Assembly (NCBI RefSeq): GCF_014174305.1
Contig: NZ_JABEQH010000008.1
Span: forward strand, 62,001-126,000
Direction: 5' to 3'
Length of the DNA: 64,000 nucleotides
DNA from: Gluconacetobacter johannae
GTDB lineage: Bacteria > Pseudomonadota > Alphaproteobacteria > Acetobacterales > Acetobacteraceae
Shown here: positions 33,231 through 46,411 of the stretch, one piece after another
Layout of the letters: each line of letters starts with the position of its first letter
Position numbering within the stretch: position 1 is the first letter of the stretch
Notes under the pieces: model-generated
Databases searched by the model: none
Seen by the model: the letters and a program-made list of their open reading frames with translations, nothing else
What the model was told of the DNA's origin: nothing
Translations under genes and position numbers: made by a program

Positions 33231-34008
33231 CCCCCGGGCGGAGCAGCACCGTCAACCGGCCCAGCTTCGGATGGTCGAACACGATCCGCACGGCGGTCTC
33301 GCCTCGCCCCGAGACGTCCTGGAACCACACGCTGCCCAGGATGGGACGGCGGGCCGGGGAATCCGGCCCCTCCGACCCGCGGAAACCGGCGATCTGCACG
33401 TCGCTGAAATCGCACCGCAGCGCCGCGCCGCGATAGGGCTGGCGCGAATCGTCGGGCATCTGCCCGGTGCCGACGGTCCGGGCCTCCATACGCAGCAGGC
33501 GCGCGCCGTCGAAGACGACCGCCGACCCGTCGCAGGCATGGCGGGTCCGTACCGCCTGCTGCAGCCGCATCAGGGCGCTGAGGGAATCCACCGCCGGGGC
33601 CAGATCGTCCGCCGGGATCGGGTCGCGCCCGGTCTCGGGCGGGGTTTGCAGGGCGATGCGCGCACGGCCGTTTTCATAGGCCATGACGACATGCCGGTCG
33701 GCCCCGCGCGAGAAGCCCGCGCTGTCATAGGTCAGCGGCCGGACCCCATCGGCGACGAACCGGCCGGTCGCCTGCGAGGTGATGTCCATATGAAACAGCA
33801 GCCCCATCAGGCCGCCGCTCCGCATCGTCGCGCGGACGGCATATCCCATGGGCGTCACGCCGTAGCGGGCCGAGATCGCCAGCACCCGGAAACCGTGGCT
33901 GTACACGGCATAGCTCTGGTTGATCGCCGGCGGCAGATCCGCCGCCAAAACGGGTCCCACCCCCAGGCCGGCGCCCAGGGCCAGGACGCGAACGATCGCC
34001 CGGATCAT
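33226..34008 (-). CDS. DUF3108 domain exported protein
   Basis: A 260-residue protein with a cleavable signal (VLALGAGLGVGPVLAAD). The mature part looks like the DUF3108 fold: SYAVYSHGFRVLAISARYGV, FHMDITSQATGRF, and a late VWFQDVSGRGETAVRIVFD. The function of the family is unknown; members are periplasmic or outer-membrane associated. It lies 13 bases downstream of gyrB and could be read through from it. Confidence 0.75.
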   Translation of the reverse strand: MIRAIVRVLALGAGLGVGPVLAADLPPAINQSYAVYSHGFRVLAISARYGVTPMGYAVRATMRSGGLMGLLFHMDITSQATGRFVADGVRPLTYDSAGFSRGADRHVVMAYENGRARIALQTPPETGRDPIPADDLAPAVDSLSALMRLQQAVRTRHACDGSAVVFDGARLLRMEARTVGTGQMPDDSRQPYRGAALRCDFSDVQIAGFRGSEGPDSPARRPILGSVWFQDVSGRGETAVRIVFDHPKLGRLTVLLRPGA

Positions 34009-34021
34009 CGCCGATCCTGTC

Positions 34022-37710
<3,689 letters not shown>

Positions 37711-37731
37711 GGCGGCCCTGACGACTCCCGG

Positions 37732-38856
37732 TCAGACCCGCATCGGCATCAGCACGTACAACGCCGACGGGCTGCCGACGTCGCGCACGATGGTCGGCGC
37801 CGAACTGTCCGAGAACGCGAATTCGACATCGCGTTCGATCTGGTCCGTGATGTCGTTCAGGTAGCGGGCCTGGAACCCGATCTCCAGCGGATCGGACTCG
37901 TAGCTGACGTGATTGTCGTCCAGTTCTTCCTTCGCCGTCCCCTGGTCCGGGCTGACCGCCGACAGGGTCAGCAGGTTGCGGCCGATCGACAGCTTGACCG
38001 GGCGCGAACGCTCCTGGCTGATGGCGGCGACGCGGGCCACCGCGTCCGAGAAATCGCGCTTGCCGACCCGCAGGATCTTGTCGTTGCCGCGCGGGATCAC
38101 GCGATCATATTCCGGGAAGGTGCCGTCGATCAGCTTCGATGTCAGCGTGACGGTGCCGACGGTGAACTGGATGCGCGTTTCCGACAGGGCGACCGTGACA
38201 TCCTCCGCCCCCTCGTCCAGCAGCTTGCGTAGCTCGGCGATCGTCTTGCGCGGCACGATGACGCCGGGCATGCCCTCGGCCCCGGGCGGAACCTCGGTTT
38301 CGACCCGCGCCAGGCGGTGGCCGTCGGTCGCGACCGCGCGCAGCATGCTGCCACCCTCGACGTCGGCGACATGCAGATAGATCCCGTTGAGGTAATACCG
38401 GGTTTCCTCGGTCGAGATGGCGAATCGCGTCCGGTCGATCAGCCCCCGCAGCACGGCGGCGGGCATGGTGAAATGATGCGGCAGGGTTCCGGCCATCATC
38501 GACGGGAAATCATCGACATCCAGCACGTTCAGGCTGGTGGCGTAGCGCCCGGCCCGCAGGGCCAGCGGCGCGTCGCCGCCCGCGTGGTCCAGTTCGATGG
38601 CGACGCTGTCCGGAAGCTTGCGGACGATCTCGTACAGCACGGCGGCGGGCGCCGTCACCGCGCCGTTCCGGCTGGTCTCGGCGCCGATTTCCTCCACCAC
38701 CGCGATTTCCATGTCCGTCGCGGTCAGCGTCAGCCGGCCATCGGCGACGTTAATCAGGACATTGGCCAGGATCGGAATGGTGTTCCGCTTCTCGGCGACA
38801 CTCTGGATATGGGCGAGCGCCTTGAGCAGTGTCGCGCGGTCAGCCTTCAGCTTCAT
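37732..38856 (-). CDS. dnaN: DNA polymerase III beta subunit (sliding clamp)
   Basis: A 374-residue three-domain clamp that tethers the replicative polymerase to DNA. It opens MKLKADRATLLKALAHIQSV and includes the segments EKRNTIPILANVLI and, late, DNHVSYESDPLEIGFQARYL. The C-terminus ends YVLMPMRV, typical of the clamp's last strand. It lies 111 bases after dnaA and 21 bases before recF. HolB (4703) is part of its loader. Confidence 0.97.
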   Translation of the reverse strand: MKLKADRATLLKALAHIQSVAEKRNTIPILANVLINVADGRLTLTATDMEIAVVEEIGAETSRNGAVTAPAAVLYEIVRKLPDSVAIELDHAGGDAPLALRAGRYATSLNVLDVDDFPSMMAGTLPHHFTMPAAVLRGLIDRTRFAISTEETRYYLNGIYLHVADVEGGSMLRAVATDGHRLARVETEVPPGAEGMPGVIVPRKTIAELRKLLDEGAEDVTVALSETRIQFTVGTVTLTSKLIDGTFPEYDRVIPRGNDKILRVGKRDFSDAVARVAAISQERSRPVKLSIGRNLLTLSAVSPDQGTAKEELDDNHVSYESDPLEIGFQARYLNDITDQIERDVEFAFSDSSAPTIVRDVGSPSALYVLMPMRV

Positions 38857-38967
38857 CGGTACAGAATCTCCTTGCCCGGCATAAACCCGCCCTGGCCAGC
38901 CCGACGGGGCAATAGCTCTAGCAGCGCCGGGCGACCGCGGAAAGGCCCCGCGCGCCCGGCCGCGCGA

Positions 38968-40413
38968 TCAGCTTTCGAGCATGCGCCGCAGAAGCTCGAC
39001 ATCCTCGGCGAACGCGGTGTCGCGTTCCATCAGCTCGGTGACGCGGGCGACGGCGTGCATGACGGTGGTATGGTCGCGATTGCCGAATTTCCGGCCGATT
39101 TCCGGCAGCGAACGGCTGGTCAACTGCTTGGCCAGGTACATTGCCACCTGCCGCGGACGGGCGACGGCGCGGGCCCGGCGGGCCGACGACATGTCGGTCA
39201 GGCGGATATTCCAGTGCTCGGATACCTTGCGCTGGATTTCCTCGATCGTCACCCGGCGGTCGTGGGCCTTCAGGATGTCGTGCAGCACATCCTGTGTCGC
39301 TTCCAGCGTCACCGGCCGGCCGAACAGGTTGGCATGCGCGATCAGCCGGTTCAACGCGCCTTCCAGTTCGCGGACGTTGGACGTGATCTTGTGCGCCAGG
39401 AATTCCAGCACCTTGCCCGGAACGGCGACGCCGGACGCGGCGGCCTTGGATTCCAGGATGGAAATCCGCAACTCGAACGTCGTGGCATGGATGTCGGCGA
39501 CCATGCCGCAGCCCAGCCGGGTCCGCAGCCGATCCTCCAGCCCCGACAGGTCGGACGGCGACTTGTCGGCCGACACCACGATCTGCCGGCCCGCATCCAC
39601 CAGGGCATTGAAGGTATGGAAGAATTCTTCCTGCGTATTGTCCTTGCCGATCAGGAACTGCAGGTCGTCGATCATCAGCACGTCGACCGACCGAAGCTGC
39701 TCCTTGAATTCCATCGTCGATTGCGACCGGATGGCGGCGATGAAGCGGTACATGAACTTTTCGGCCGACATGTAGGCGACCGACACCGCCCCGCCCCGCA
39801 CCAGTTCCGACCCGATGGCATGCATCAGATGCGTCTTGCCCAGCCCGACGCCGCCATACAGGAACAGCGGATTGAACCCCGGGCTGGACGGCCGTTCCGC
39901 CACCCGGCGCGCGCAAGCATAGGCAAATTCGTTCGGCTTGCCGACGACGAAGGTATCGAAGGTGAAGCGCGGGTCCAGCGGCGCCGCCAGATCGTTGCGA
40001 TTTTCAGGAACCCGGTCCTCGGCCACCGCCGGCGCCGCCGCTGCAACGCCCCGATCGTCGCCGCCCGGCGCGGCACTGGCGATCGGGGCCGATGGCGTGG
40101 CGGCCGCGCCCTCGGCGCGGGCGACCTGCAATTCCACCCGGCGGATCTCGGGGATTTCGGCGTTCCACAGCGTGCTGAGGCGATCGCCATACTGGCTGCG
40201 TACCCAGTCGCGCAGGAAACGGGTGGGCAGGTTCAGGGTGATTTCGTCCCCATCGACGGGGCCGATCGTGATCTGCTTCAGCCAGGTCCGGTACTCGACC
40301 TCGCCCACCTCGGCCTGCAGCCGGGCGCAGATCCGGGTCCAGTGGATATCGAGGATATTCCGGGCCGACCGAGCCTCCGCGACGGCATCATATCCACCCA
40401 ATTCGCCCGTCAT
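38968..40413 (-). CDS. dnaA: Chromosomal replication initiator protein DnaA
   Basis: A 481-residue AAA+ initiator. Domain I contains WTRICARLQAEVGEVEYRTWLKQI, read here in parts (EYRTWLKQI is the hallmark). A Pro/Ala-rich linker follows. Domain III has Walker A GGVGLGKTHLMHAIG and Walker B LMIDDLQFL. Domain IV ends with the DnaA-box recognition helix GNRDHTTVMHAV. The start at ATG 40413 has GGGAG about six bases upstream and gives a normal length; frames further upstream lack family similarity. Its promoter is predicted at 40619-40647. Confidence 0.96.
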   Translation of the reverse strand: MTGELGGYDAVAEARSARNILDIHWTRICARLQAEVGEVEYRTWLKQITIGPVDGDEITLNLPTRFLRDWVRSQYGDRLSTLWNAEIPEIRRVELQVARAEGAAATPSAPIASAAPGGDDRGVAAAAPAVAEDRVPENRNDLAAPLDPRFTFDTFVVGKPNEFAYACARRVAERPSSPGFNPLFLYGGVGLGKTHLMHAIGSELVRGGAVSVAYMSAEKFMYRFIAAIRSQSTMEFKEQLRSVDVLMIDDLQFLIGKDNTQEEFFHTFNALVDAGRQIVVSADKSPSDLSGLEDRLRTRLGCGMVADIHATTFELRISILESKAAASGVAVPGKVLEFLAHKITSNVRELEGALNRLIAHANLFGRPVTLEATQDVLHDILKAHDRRVTIEEIQRKVSEHWNIRLTDMSSARRARAVARPRQVAMYLAKQLTSRSLPEIGRKFGNRDHTTVMHAVARVTELMERDTAFAEDVELLRRMLES

Positions 40414-40830
40414 CCCAACTCCCGGCCGTTCGAGGACATGACTGCCCGGTTGCACGGATAATTCCGCACGGTTGTTTCCAGACACCAAGACATCACCCAT
40501 CGCGTCGCACCCACCTTCGGCAGGCATTCCCGTTCGACAGGCACAGTTTTCCACCTGCCCGACACCCTGGCGGGTGCGGTCACATCGCTTCACCAATCAT
40601 TACGACAGGAAGACGCGAATAATAGGTCACAGGCCGGGCAGAGGCAACGAAAAACTGGCGAACCAGCCACGCCAAAACCCCAAAACCAACCGGCCAGACC
40701 AGCAGGAACTTGCACAATAACGCAAAAGCCGGACCCTGCGCCGAAACGCCTGGCCCGACTTTTACTAAATTTTCACCGTCCACAAACCCGTTACTTTCCC
40801 CGAGGAAAATAATACCGGGTCGTCAGCCGA
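40414..40830. other. Intergenic region between rpsT and dnaA, possible origin-proximal DNA
   Basis: 417 bases between two minus-strand genes. It contains a good promoter for dnaA (40619-40647) and an AT-richer stretch at about 40760-40815 next to the rpsT end. I searched both strands for TTATNCACA-type DnaA boxes and found none with fewer than two mismatches (nearest TTTTCCACC at 40547). A role as replication origin is therefore not supported by boxes, though its place beside dnaA makes it worth testing. No gene is called. Confidence 0.5.
40619..40647 (-). promoter_or_regulatory. Predicted dnaA promoter
   Basis: On the minus strand, TTGCCT (40647-40642) and TATTAT (40624-40619) are 17 bases apart. 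The -10 element matches consensus at five of six positions and the -35 at four. It would give a leader of about 200 bases before the dnaA ATG. Confidence 0.6.
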
Positions 40831-41100
40831 TCACGCTGCGGCGATCGCCTTGATCCGGGCCGACAGGCGGGAGATCTTGCGCGCAACGGTGTTGGCGTGA
40901 ATGACGCCCTTGCCCGACGCCCGCTGCATTTCCGGCTGGGCCTCACGCAGGGCCTCGGCCGCCTGCGCCTTGTTGCCGGTCGCGATCGCGGTCTCGACCT
41001 TCTTGATGAAGGTACGCATGCGCGAGACGCGTGCCGTGTTGCGCGCGTTGCGGCGCTCGTTCTGACGGATGCGCTTGCGCGCGGATGCGGTATTGGCCAT
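40831..41100 (-). CDS. rpsT: 30S ribosomal protein S20
   Basis: An 89-residue basic protein of the small ribosomal subunit. The start [17 protein letters not shown] at 41100 is diagnostic, and the rest is rich in Arg, Lys and Ala with helical character ([14 protein letters not shown]). A longer frame upstream is rejected because the S20 family begins with MANT/MANS. It is placed directly upstream of dnaA in transcription order, separated by 417 bases. Confidence 0.96.
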   Translation of the reverse strand: MANTASARKRIRQNERRNARNTARVSRMRTFIKKVETAIATGNKAQAAEALREAQPEMQRASGKGVIHANTVARKISRLSARIKAIAAA

Positions 41101-41173
41101 CGTTCTCAGTTCAGCATAAATCAGGTTACGAAGTCCGCCGCCTGACATGTGCGGACATCCAGATCAGGCTGGC

Positions 41174-41203
41174 GATCTAGTCCAAGGCTTCATCCCTCGT
41201 CAA
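41174..41203 (-). promoter_or_regulatory. Candidate rpsT promoter
   Basis: On the minus strand, TTGACG (41203-41198) and TAGATC (41179-41174) are 18 bases apart, 74 bases before the S20 start codon. The -35 is strong (five of six) and the -10 weak (three of six). Confidence 0.45.
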
Positions 41204-41223
41204 GACACGTCTTCGCGGAACAG

Positions 41224-42087
41224 TCATTCTTCGTCATCCGGGATCTGGGTCCGGGGGCAGAAGAACGTCGCGCGCCCCACCTGGACGATCCGCACCACGC
41301 CCGCGCAGGCCGCCCCACCCGGACACTCCGGGCAGCCCTGTCCCGCGCGGCCGTAGACGCGCCAGGCATGCTGGAAATAACCCAGTTCCCCATCCGGCCG
41401 GACATAGTCGCGCAGGCTTGATCCCCCCGCCGCGATCGCCTCGCGCAGCACGGCGCGGACGGCCCGGACCAGGGCGGCCTCCTCGCGTTCGTCCAGGGCG
41501 CAGGCCAGGCGCGCGGGGTGGATCGACGCGCGGAACAGGGATTCCGACACATAGATATTGCCCAGGCCCGCCACGACGGCCTGGTCCAGCAGCGCCGCCT
41601 TGATCGACGTCCGGCGCCCGGCCAGGGCCTTGTGCAGCCAGCGTTGCGAAAACTGGTTTCCCAGCGGCTCGGGGCCGAGGCGGGCCAGCAGGCGGTGCCG
41701 GTCCTCGTCCGCGGTGGGCATCAGATCGACCGCGCCGAAGCGCCGGGGGTCGATCAGGCCGAATCGCGCCCCGCTTTCCGTCTCGAAGGCCAGATGTTCG
41801 TGCCGCGCGGGGTCGGGCGGCGGCGCATCCCCCGGCCCCGACAGCAGCACCCGCCCGGACATGCCCAGATGCAGCAGCAGGGTTTCCCCGCGATCCAGCC
41901 GCATCAGGATATATTTGGCCCGCCGCCGGAAATCGACGATCCTGGCCCCGGTCAGACGCGCGGCCAGCCGCTCGGGGAACGGGAAGCGCAGCCCGTCCCG
42001 CCGGACCGTCGCCCGCGCGATCACCTGGCCTTCGAGATGCAATCGCATCCCGCGCATCACTGTTTCGACTTCAGGGAGTTCCGGCAT
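41224..42087 (-). CDS. mutM: Formamidopyrimidine-DNA glycosylase with altered zinc finger
   Basis: A 287-residue repair enzyme that removes oxidised purines such as 8-oxoguanine. The start [14 protein letters not shown] supplies the catalytic Pro2 and Glu3, which fixes the ATG at 42087. The helix-two-turn-helix part includes [14 protein letters not shown] (Lys/Asn region). The C-terminal zinc finger normally ends CPxCQ; here the end reads FFCPRTQ, so the fourth Cys is Thr. Other cysteines occur at GCPEC and AAC, so coordination may be rearranged. It is divergent from ubiE across only 29 bases. Confidence 0.93.
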   Translation of the reverse strand: MPELPEVETVMRGMRLHLEGQVIARATVRRDGLRFPFPERLAARLTGARIVDFRRRAKYILMRLDRGETLLLHLGMSGRVLLSGPGDAPPPDPARHEHLAFETESGARFGLIDPRRFGAVDLMPTADEDRHRLLARLGPEPLGNQFSQRWLHKALAGRRTSIKAALLDQAVVAGLGNIYVSESLFRASIHPARLACALDEREEAALVRAVRAVLREAIAAGGSSLRDYVRPDGELGYFQHAWRVYGRAGQGCPECPGGAACAGVVRIVQVGRATFFCPRTQIPDDEE

Positions 42088-42116
42088 GACCGGATCTGAG
42101 GTTATATCCCTGGTCC

Positions 42117-42911
42117 ATGACCGACAATACCTTCCAGCCCCCGTTTGCGGACTCCGCAATGCCCCATCCCGCCCACGCGGACACCACCGATTTCGGCTTC
42201 CGCGACGTTCCGATCGCCGAAAAGAAGCCGATGGTCCGCGCCGTCTTCGACAGCGTGGCCAAGCGGTACGACATCATGAACGACGTCATGTCGCTGGGCA
42301 TCCACCGGGCGTGGAAGAAGATCTTCATCACCGAACTGGGCGCCCATCCGGACCTGACCCTGCTGGATCTGGCCGGCGGGACGGGCGACATCTCCTTCGG
42401 CTGGCTGCGGGCCGGCGGCGGCCAGGCCATCCTGTCGGACATCAACGCCAACATGCTGGCCGTCGGCCGTGAGCGGTCGCTGGAACGCGGCCTGATTTCC
42501 AGCCTGCGCTTCGCCGTGATGGACGCCGAGGCCATTCCCCTGCCCGACCGCTCGGTCGACCGGGTGTCCATCGCGTTCGGCCTTCGCAACTGCACCGACA
42601 AGAACGCCGTCCTGCGCGAGGCGCGGCGCGTCCTGCGTCCGGGTGGCCGGTTTCTCTGCCTCGAATTCTCCCGCGTGCAGGTGGCGGCGCTGTCGCCGGT
42701 CTATGATGCATGGTCCTTCCAGGTGCTGCCCCGGATGGGGGCCGCGATCGCCGGCGACCGCGAGAGCTACCAGTACCTGGCCGAAAGCATCCGCATGTTC
42801 CCCGACCAGGAGACTCTGGCCGGCATGATGCGCGATGCGGGGCTGGAACATGTCTCGTACCGCAACCTGTCGGGCGGGATCGCGGCCATCCATTCGGGCT
42901 GGCGGATCTGA
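42117..42911 (+). CDS. ubiE: Ubiquinone/menaquinone biosynthesis methyltransferase
   Basis: A 264-residue SAM-dependent C-methyltransferase of quinone synthesis. Signatures are [20 protein letters not shown] (about 44-63), the SAM site [12 protein letters not shown], and [21 protein letters not shown] second ATG at 42159 (residue 15) is an alternative start. It feeds the ubiquinone pool used by the periplasmic dehydrogenases and by the oxidases of these bacteria. coaBC follows after 2 bases, so ubiE-coaBC-dut form an operon. Confidence 0.95.
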   Translation: MTDNTFQPPFADSAMPHPAHADTTDFGFRDVPIAEKKPMVRAVFDSVAKRYDIMNDVMSLGIHRAWKKIFITELGAHPDLTLLDLAGGTGDISFGWLRAGGGQAILSDINANMLAVGRERSLERGLISSLRFAVMDAEAIPLPDRSVDRVSIAFGLRNCTDKNAVLREARRVLRPGGRFLCLEFSRVQVAALSPVYDAWSFQVLPRMGAAIAGDRESYQYLAESIRMFPDQETLAGMMRDAGLEHVSYRNLSGGIAAIHSGWRI

Positions 42912-42913
42912 GC

Positions 42914-44161
42914 ATGACGCCGCACGCCCCCGCACCCGACGGGCGATCAGTGCTGCTGATCGTCTGCGGGGGCATCGCGGCCTACAAGAGCCTGGAACTG
43001 ATCCGCCTGCTGACCGCGCGGGGCGTGCGCGTGCGCGTGGTGCTGACGGCGGCCGGCGCGCACTTCGTCACCCCGCTCAGCCTCCAGGCCCTGACGGGCG
43101 AGCGCGTCTTTTCGGACCTGTTTTCCCTGACCGACGAGAGCGAGATGGGGCATATCGTCCTGTCGCGCGCCTGCGACCTGCTGGTGGTGTGCCCGGCGAC
43201 GGCCGATATCCTGGCGCGGATGGCGGCCGGCATGGCCGACGACCTGGCCACCACGCTGCTGCTGGCGACCGACAAGCCGGTCATGGTCGCGCCGGCGATG
43301 AACGTGCGGATGTGGGACCACCCGGCCACGCAGGCCAACATGGCGACCCTGCGCGCGCGCGGGGTCGCGGTCGTGGGGCCGGAGGTCGGCCTGATGGCCT
43401 GCAACGAGACCGGACCCGGACGGCTGGCCGAACCGCCCACGCTGGCCGATGCCATCTTCCGCCATCTGGACCACGGCGCCGAAGCCCTGCCGTCGCTTGC
43501 CGGGCGACATGCCCTTGTCACCGCCGGGCCGACGCATGAGCCGATCGACCCGGTGCGTTACCTGGCCAACCGCTCGTCGGGCCGCCAGGGCTATGCCATC
43601 GCCGCCGCGCTGGCCGCGCGGGGCGCGCGCGTCACCCTGGTCAGCGGCCCGGTGGATCTGCCGCCGCCGCCGGGCATCGAGGTGCGGCGGGTCGAAACCG
43701 CCGCCCAGATGCTGGCGGCGTGCCAGGCCGCCCTGCCCTGCGACATCGCCATCTGCACCGCCGCCGTCGCCGACTGGCACGTCGCCAGCCCCACCGACCG
43801 CAAGATGAAGAAGGCCCCGGGAGCCGCCGCGCCGATCCTGACCCTGGCGCCCAACCCCGACATCCTGGCGCAGCTCGCCGCCGCCGGGCCGGCGCGCCCG
43901 GCCCTGGTCATCGGCTTCGCGGCCGAAACGCACGATGTGGAGCGGTACGCGGCGGCGAAGCGCGTGGCGAAGGGATGCGACTGGATCGTCGCGAACGATG
44001 TGCGGCCCGAAACCGGCATCATGGGCGGCGCGGAAAACGAGATCGTCCTGATCTCCCCCGACGGGTCCGAACGCTGGCCCAGGCTGACGAAAGAGGCCGT
44101 GGCGCAGCGTCTGGCGCAGCGGATCGCCGAATATTTTTCCCCCGACCGGAGTCCCGCATGA
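42914..44161 (+). CDS. coaBC: Bifunctional phosphopantothenoylcysteine decarboxylase / phosphopantothenate-cysteine ligase
   Basis: A 415-residue flavoprotein making 4'-phosphopantetheine for coenzyme A. The N-terminal CoaC half has [17 protein letters not shown], the catalytic-type His in [20 protein letters not shown], and PAMNVRMW. The C-terminal CoaB half has [20 protein letters not shown] and [17 protein letters not shown] at 42914 is chosen over a longer frame that would overlap ubiE. The stop overlaps dut (ATGA). Confidence 0.95.
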   Translation: MTPHAPAPDGRSVLLIVCGGIAAYKSLELIRLLTARGVRVRVVLTAAGAHFVTPLSLQALTGERVFSDLFSLTDESEMGHIVLSRACDLLVVCPATADILARMAAGMADDLATTLLLATDKPVMVAPAMNVRMWDHPATQANMATLRARGVAVVGPEVGLMACNETGPGRLAEPPTLADAIFRHLDHGAEALPSLAGRHALVTAGPTHEPIDPVRYLANRSSGRQGYAIAAALAARGARVTLVSGPVDLPPPPGIEVRRVETAAQMLAACQAALPCDIAICTAAVADWHVASPTDRKMKKAPGAAAPILTLAPNPDILAQLAAAGPARPALVIGFAAETHDVERYAAAKRVAKGCDWIVANDVRPETGIMGGAENEIVLISPDGSERWPRLTKEAVAQRLAQRIAEYFSPDRSPA

Positions 44162-44628
44162 CCGCCCCCACCATCCCCGTCGCCGTCCGACGCCTGCCCC
44201 ATGCCGAGGGCCTGCCCCTGCCGACCTACGCGACGGCGGGCGCCGCGGGCATGGATTTCCTGGCGGCGGTCGAGGCACCCGTCCTCGTCGCGCCGGGCGC
44301 CCGGGTCCTGATTCCGACCGGCCTGTGCATCGCCCTGCCGGCGGGATATGAACTACAGGTCCGCCCGCGGTCGGGACTGGCGCTGAAGCACGGGATCACC
44401 CTGCCCAACTCGCCCGGCACGATCGACGAGGATTATCGCGGGGAAATCGGCATCATCCTGCTGAATACCGGCACCGAGGCGGTAACGATCGAGCGCGGCA
44501 TGCGCGTCGCCCAGGGCGTGCTGGCGCCCGTCGTCCGCGCCGGCTGGCACGAGGTCGGGACATTGGATGAAACGGCGCGCGCGGGCGGCGGATTCGGCAG
44601 CACGGGAACGGCGGCCCCCGCAGCCTGA
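44158..44628 (+). CDS. dut: dUTP diphosphatase
   Basis: A 156-residue trimeric dUTPase that removes dUTP and supplies dUMP for thymidylate. Motifs: AGMDFLAA (I), [11 protein letters not shown] (II), [16 protein letters not shown] (III), [10 protein letters not shown] (IV) and the C-terminal GGFGSTG (V). It overlaps the coaBC stop by 4 bases, the common coaBC-dut pairing. An ABC transporter gene begins 39 bases later. Confidence 0.96.
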   Translation: MTAPTIPVAVRRLPHAEGLPLPTYATAGAAGMDFLAAVEAPVLVAPGARVLIPTGLCIALPAGYELQVRPRSGLALKHGITLPNSPGTIDEDYRGEIGIILLNTGTEAVTIERGMRVAQGVLAPVVRAGWHEVGTLDETARAGGGFGSTGTAAPAA

Positions 44629-44667
44629 GGCCCGGCGCACCGTCAGCAGGACAGGAAGGTTAGGTTC

Positions 44668-46398
44668 ATGACGGCGAGCACGCTCCCCGCCCAGACGTCC
44701 CGCCAGGGCCGTCCCAACCTGTTCGACCTCGCGGCCCTGCTGTGCCTCATGGGGCTGGCCGTCCTGCTGGCCTCGGCCGGCCGCCACATGCTGGCGCCGC
44801 TGTCCGCGCCCAATGCGGCGACCATCCATCTGGACCCGTCCTGGCTGCCCGGATATGCCGTGCGGACCACGCTGCGGATGTTCGCGGCTTTGCTGGCGTC
44901 CCTGCTGTTCACCTTCACCTACGCCGTGTGGGCCGCCAAGAGCCGCCGGGCCGGCCTGATCCTGATCCCGGTGCTGGACGTGCTGCAATCCGTCCCGATC
45001 CTGGGGTTCCTGACCTTCACGATCGTGTTCTTCATGGGGCTGTTCCCCGGCCAGGTCATGGGGGCCGAACTGGCGGCGATCTTCACGATCTTCACCAGCC
45101 AGGCCTGGAACATGGCCTTCAGCATGTATCAGTCCCTACGCAGCATCCCGCCCGACCTGGAGGAGGTCGCGCGCGGGTTCCGCCTGACGTCCTGGCAGAA
45201 ATTCTGGCGGCTGGAGGTCCCGTTCGCGGTGCCGGGGCTGGTGTGGAACGCCATGATCTCGATGTCCGGCGGATGGTTCATGGTGGTGTATTCCGAGACG
45301 ATCACGGTGGGGAACACCGATGTCCTGCTGCCCGGCATCGGGTCGTATGTCGGCACCGCCATCGCCCAGCGCGACCTGTGGGCGGTGCTGTACGCCATCA
45401 TCACGATGCTGGTGGTCATCCTGGGCTACGACCAGCTGGTCTTCCGTCCACTGGTCGCGTGGTCGTCGCGCTTCGCCACCTCGACGATCGACGTGCGGTC
45501 GGCCGACGATCCCTGGATGCTGGTGCTGCTGCGCCGCACCGCCCTGCTGCGTCGGGTGACGGATTGGATCGGCAACGGGCTGACGGCGATCGGCGGCCTG
45601 CCGCTGGGCCGTCGCCCATCGGATGCGCGCCACCACAAGATGCGGGTGCCCGAGCGCGTGAAGGACGCGGGGTGGGCCACCTTGCTGGCCGGCCTCTGCG
45701 CCGTCGCGGCCTGGCAGGTGTGGCAGTACGTCCACGCCACGTTCCCGCTGGCCGAGATCTGGCATGTCATCGGGCTGGGCGGGCTGACCCTGATGCGGGT
45801 GATTGCGATGGTGCTGCTGGCCTCGCTGATCTGGGTGCCGGCGGGGGTGTGGCTGGGGCTGGACGCAACGCGGGCCCGCCGCACACAGTTCGTCGCGCAG
45901 TTCATGGCGGCCTTTCCCGCCAACCTGTTCTTCCCGATCTTCGTGGTGGTCATCGTTCATTTCCACCTGGCCAGCGACATCTGGCTGACGCCGCTGATGA
46001 TCCTGGGGACGCAGTGGTACATCCTGTTCAACGTCGTGGCCGGGGCCGCGTCGTACCCCGCCGACCTGCTGGAGGTCGCACGCAGCCTGCATGTGGGCGG
46101 GCGCCTGTGGTGGCTGCGGGTGATCCTGCCCGGCATCGTCCCCTACTACATCACCGGGGCGATCGCGGCATCGGGCGGCGCGTGGAACGCCGCCATCGCC
46201 GCCGAGGTCGCCAACTGGGGCGACGTCCATCTGGCGGCCCACGGGCTGGGCGCCTACATCGCCCACGCCACCCTGCGCGGCGATACCGCGCATGTCGGGC
46301 TGGGCATGACGATCATGGCCGCCTTCGTCCTTCTGTTCAACCGCGCGGTCTGGCGTCCGCTTGCCGAATATGCCCGCCGTCATTTCACCTTCAGCTGA
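44668..46398 (+). CDS. ABC transporter permease with two fused BPD domains
   Basis: A 576-residue inner-membrane protein with two copies of the binding-protein-dependent permease domain in one chain. The first has the EAA loop DLEEVARGFRLTSWQKFWRL and the second DLLEVARSLHVGGRLWWLR, each followed by a conserved LPG/VPF-type turn. This is the nitrate/sulphonate (NitT/TauT) type of permease in a duplicated, fused form, so it could form the whole membrane channel as a single chain. The ATPase gene follows after 13 bases. No periplasmic binding protein gene is nearby. Confidence 0.88.
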   Translation: MTASTLPAQTSRQGRPNLFDLAALLCLMGLAVLLASAGRHMLAPLSAPNAATIHLDPSWLPGYAVRTTLRMFAALLASLLFTFTYAVWAAKSRRAGLILIPVLDVLQSVPILGFLTFTIVFFMGLFPGQVMGAELAAIFTIFTSQAWNMAFSMYQSLRSIPPDLEEVARGFRLTSWQKFWRLEVPFAVPGLVWNAMISMSGGWFMVVYSETITVGNTDVLLPGIGSYVGTAIAQRDLWAVLYAIITMLVVILGYDQLVFRPLVAWSSRFATSTIDVRSADDPWMLVLLRRTALLRRVTDWIGNGLTAIGGLPLGRRPSDARHHKMRVPERVKDAGWATLLAGLCAVAAWQVWQYVHATFPLAEIWHVIGLGGLTLMRVIAMVLLASLIWVPAGVWLGLDATRARRTQFVAQFMAAFPANLFFPIFVVVIVHFHLASDIWLTPLMILGTQWYILFNVVAGAASYPADLLEVARSLHVGGRLWWLRVILPGIVPYYITGAIAASGGAWNAAIAAEVANWGDVHLAAHGLGAYIAHATLRGDTAHVGLGMTIMAAFVLLFNRAVWRPLAEYARRHFTFS

Positions 46399-46411
46399 GG
46401 CCCTCCACGTG

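Noticed and set aside
40536-40560. Weak DnaA-box-like TTTTCCACC upstream of dnaA
   Set aside because: It has two mismatches and no companion boxes, so it is not called.
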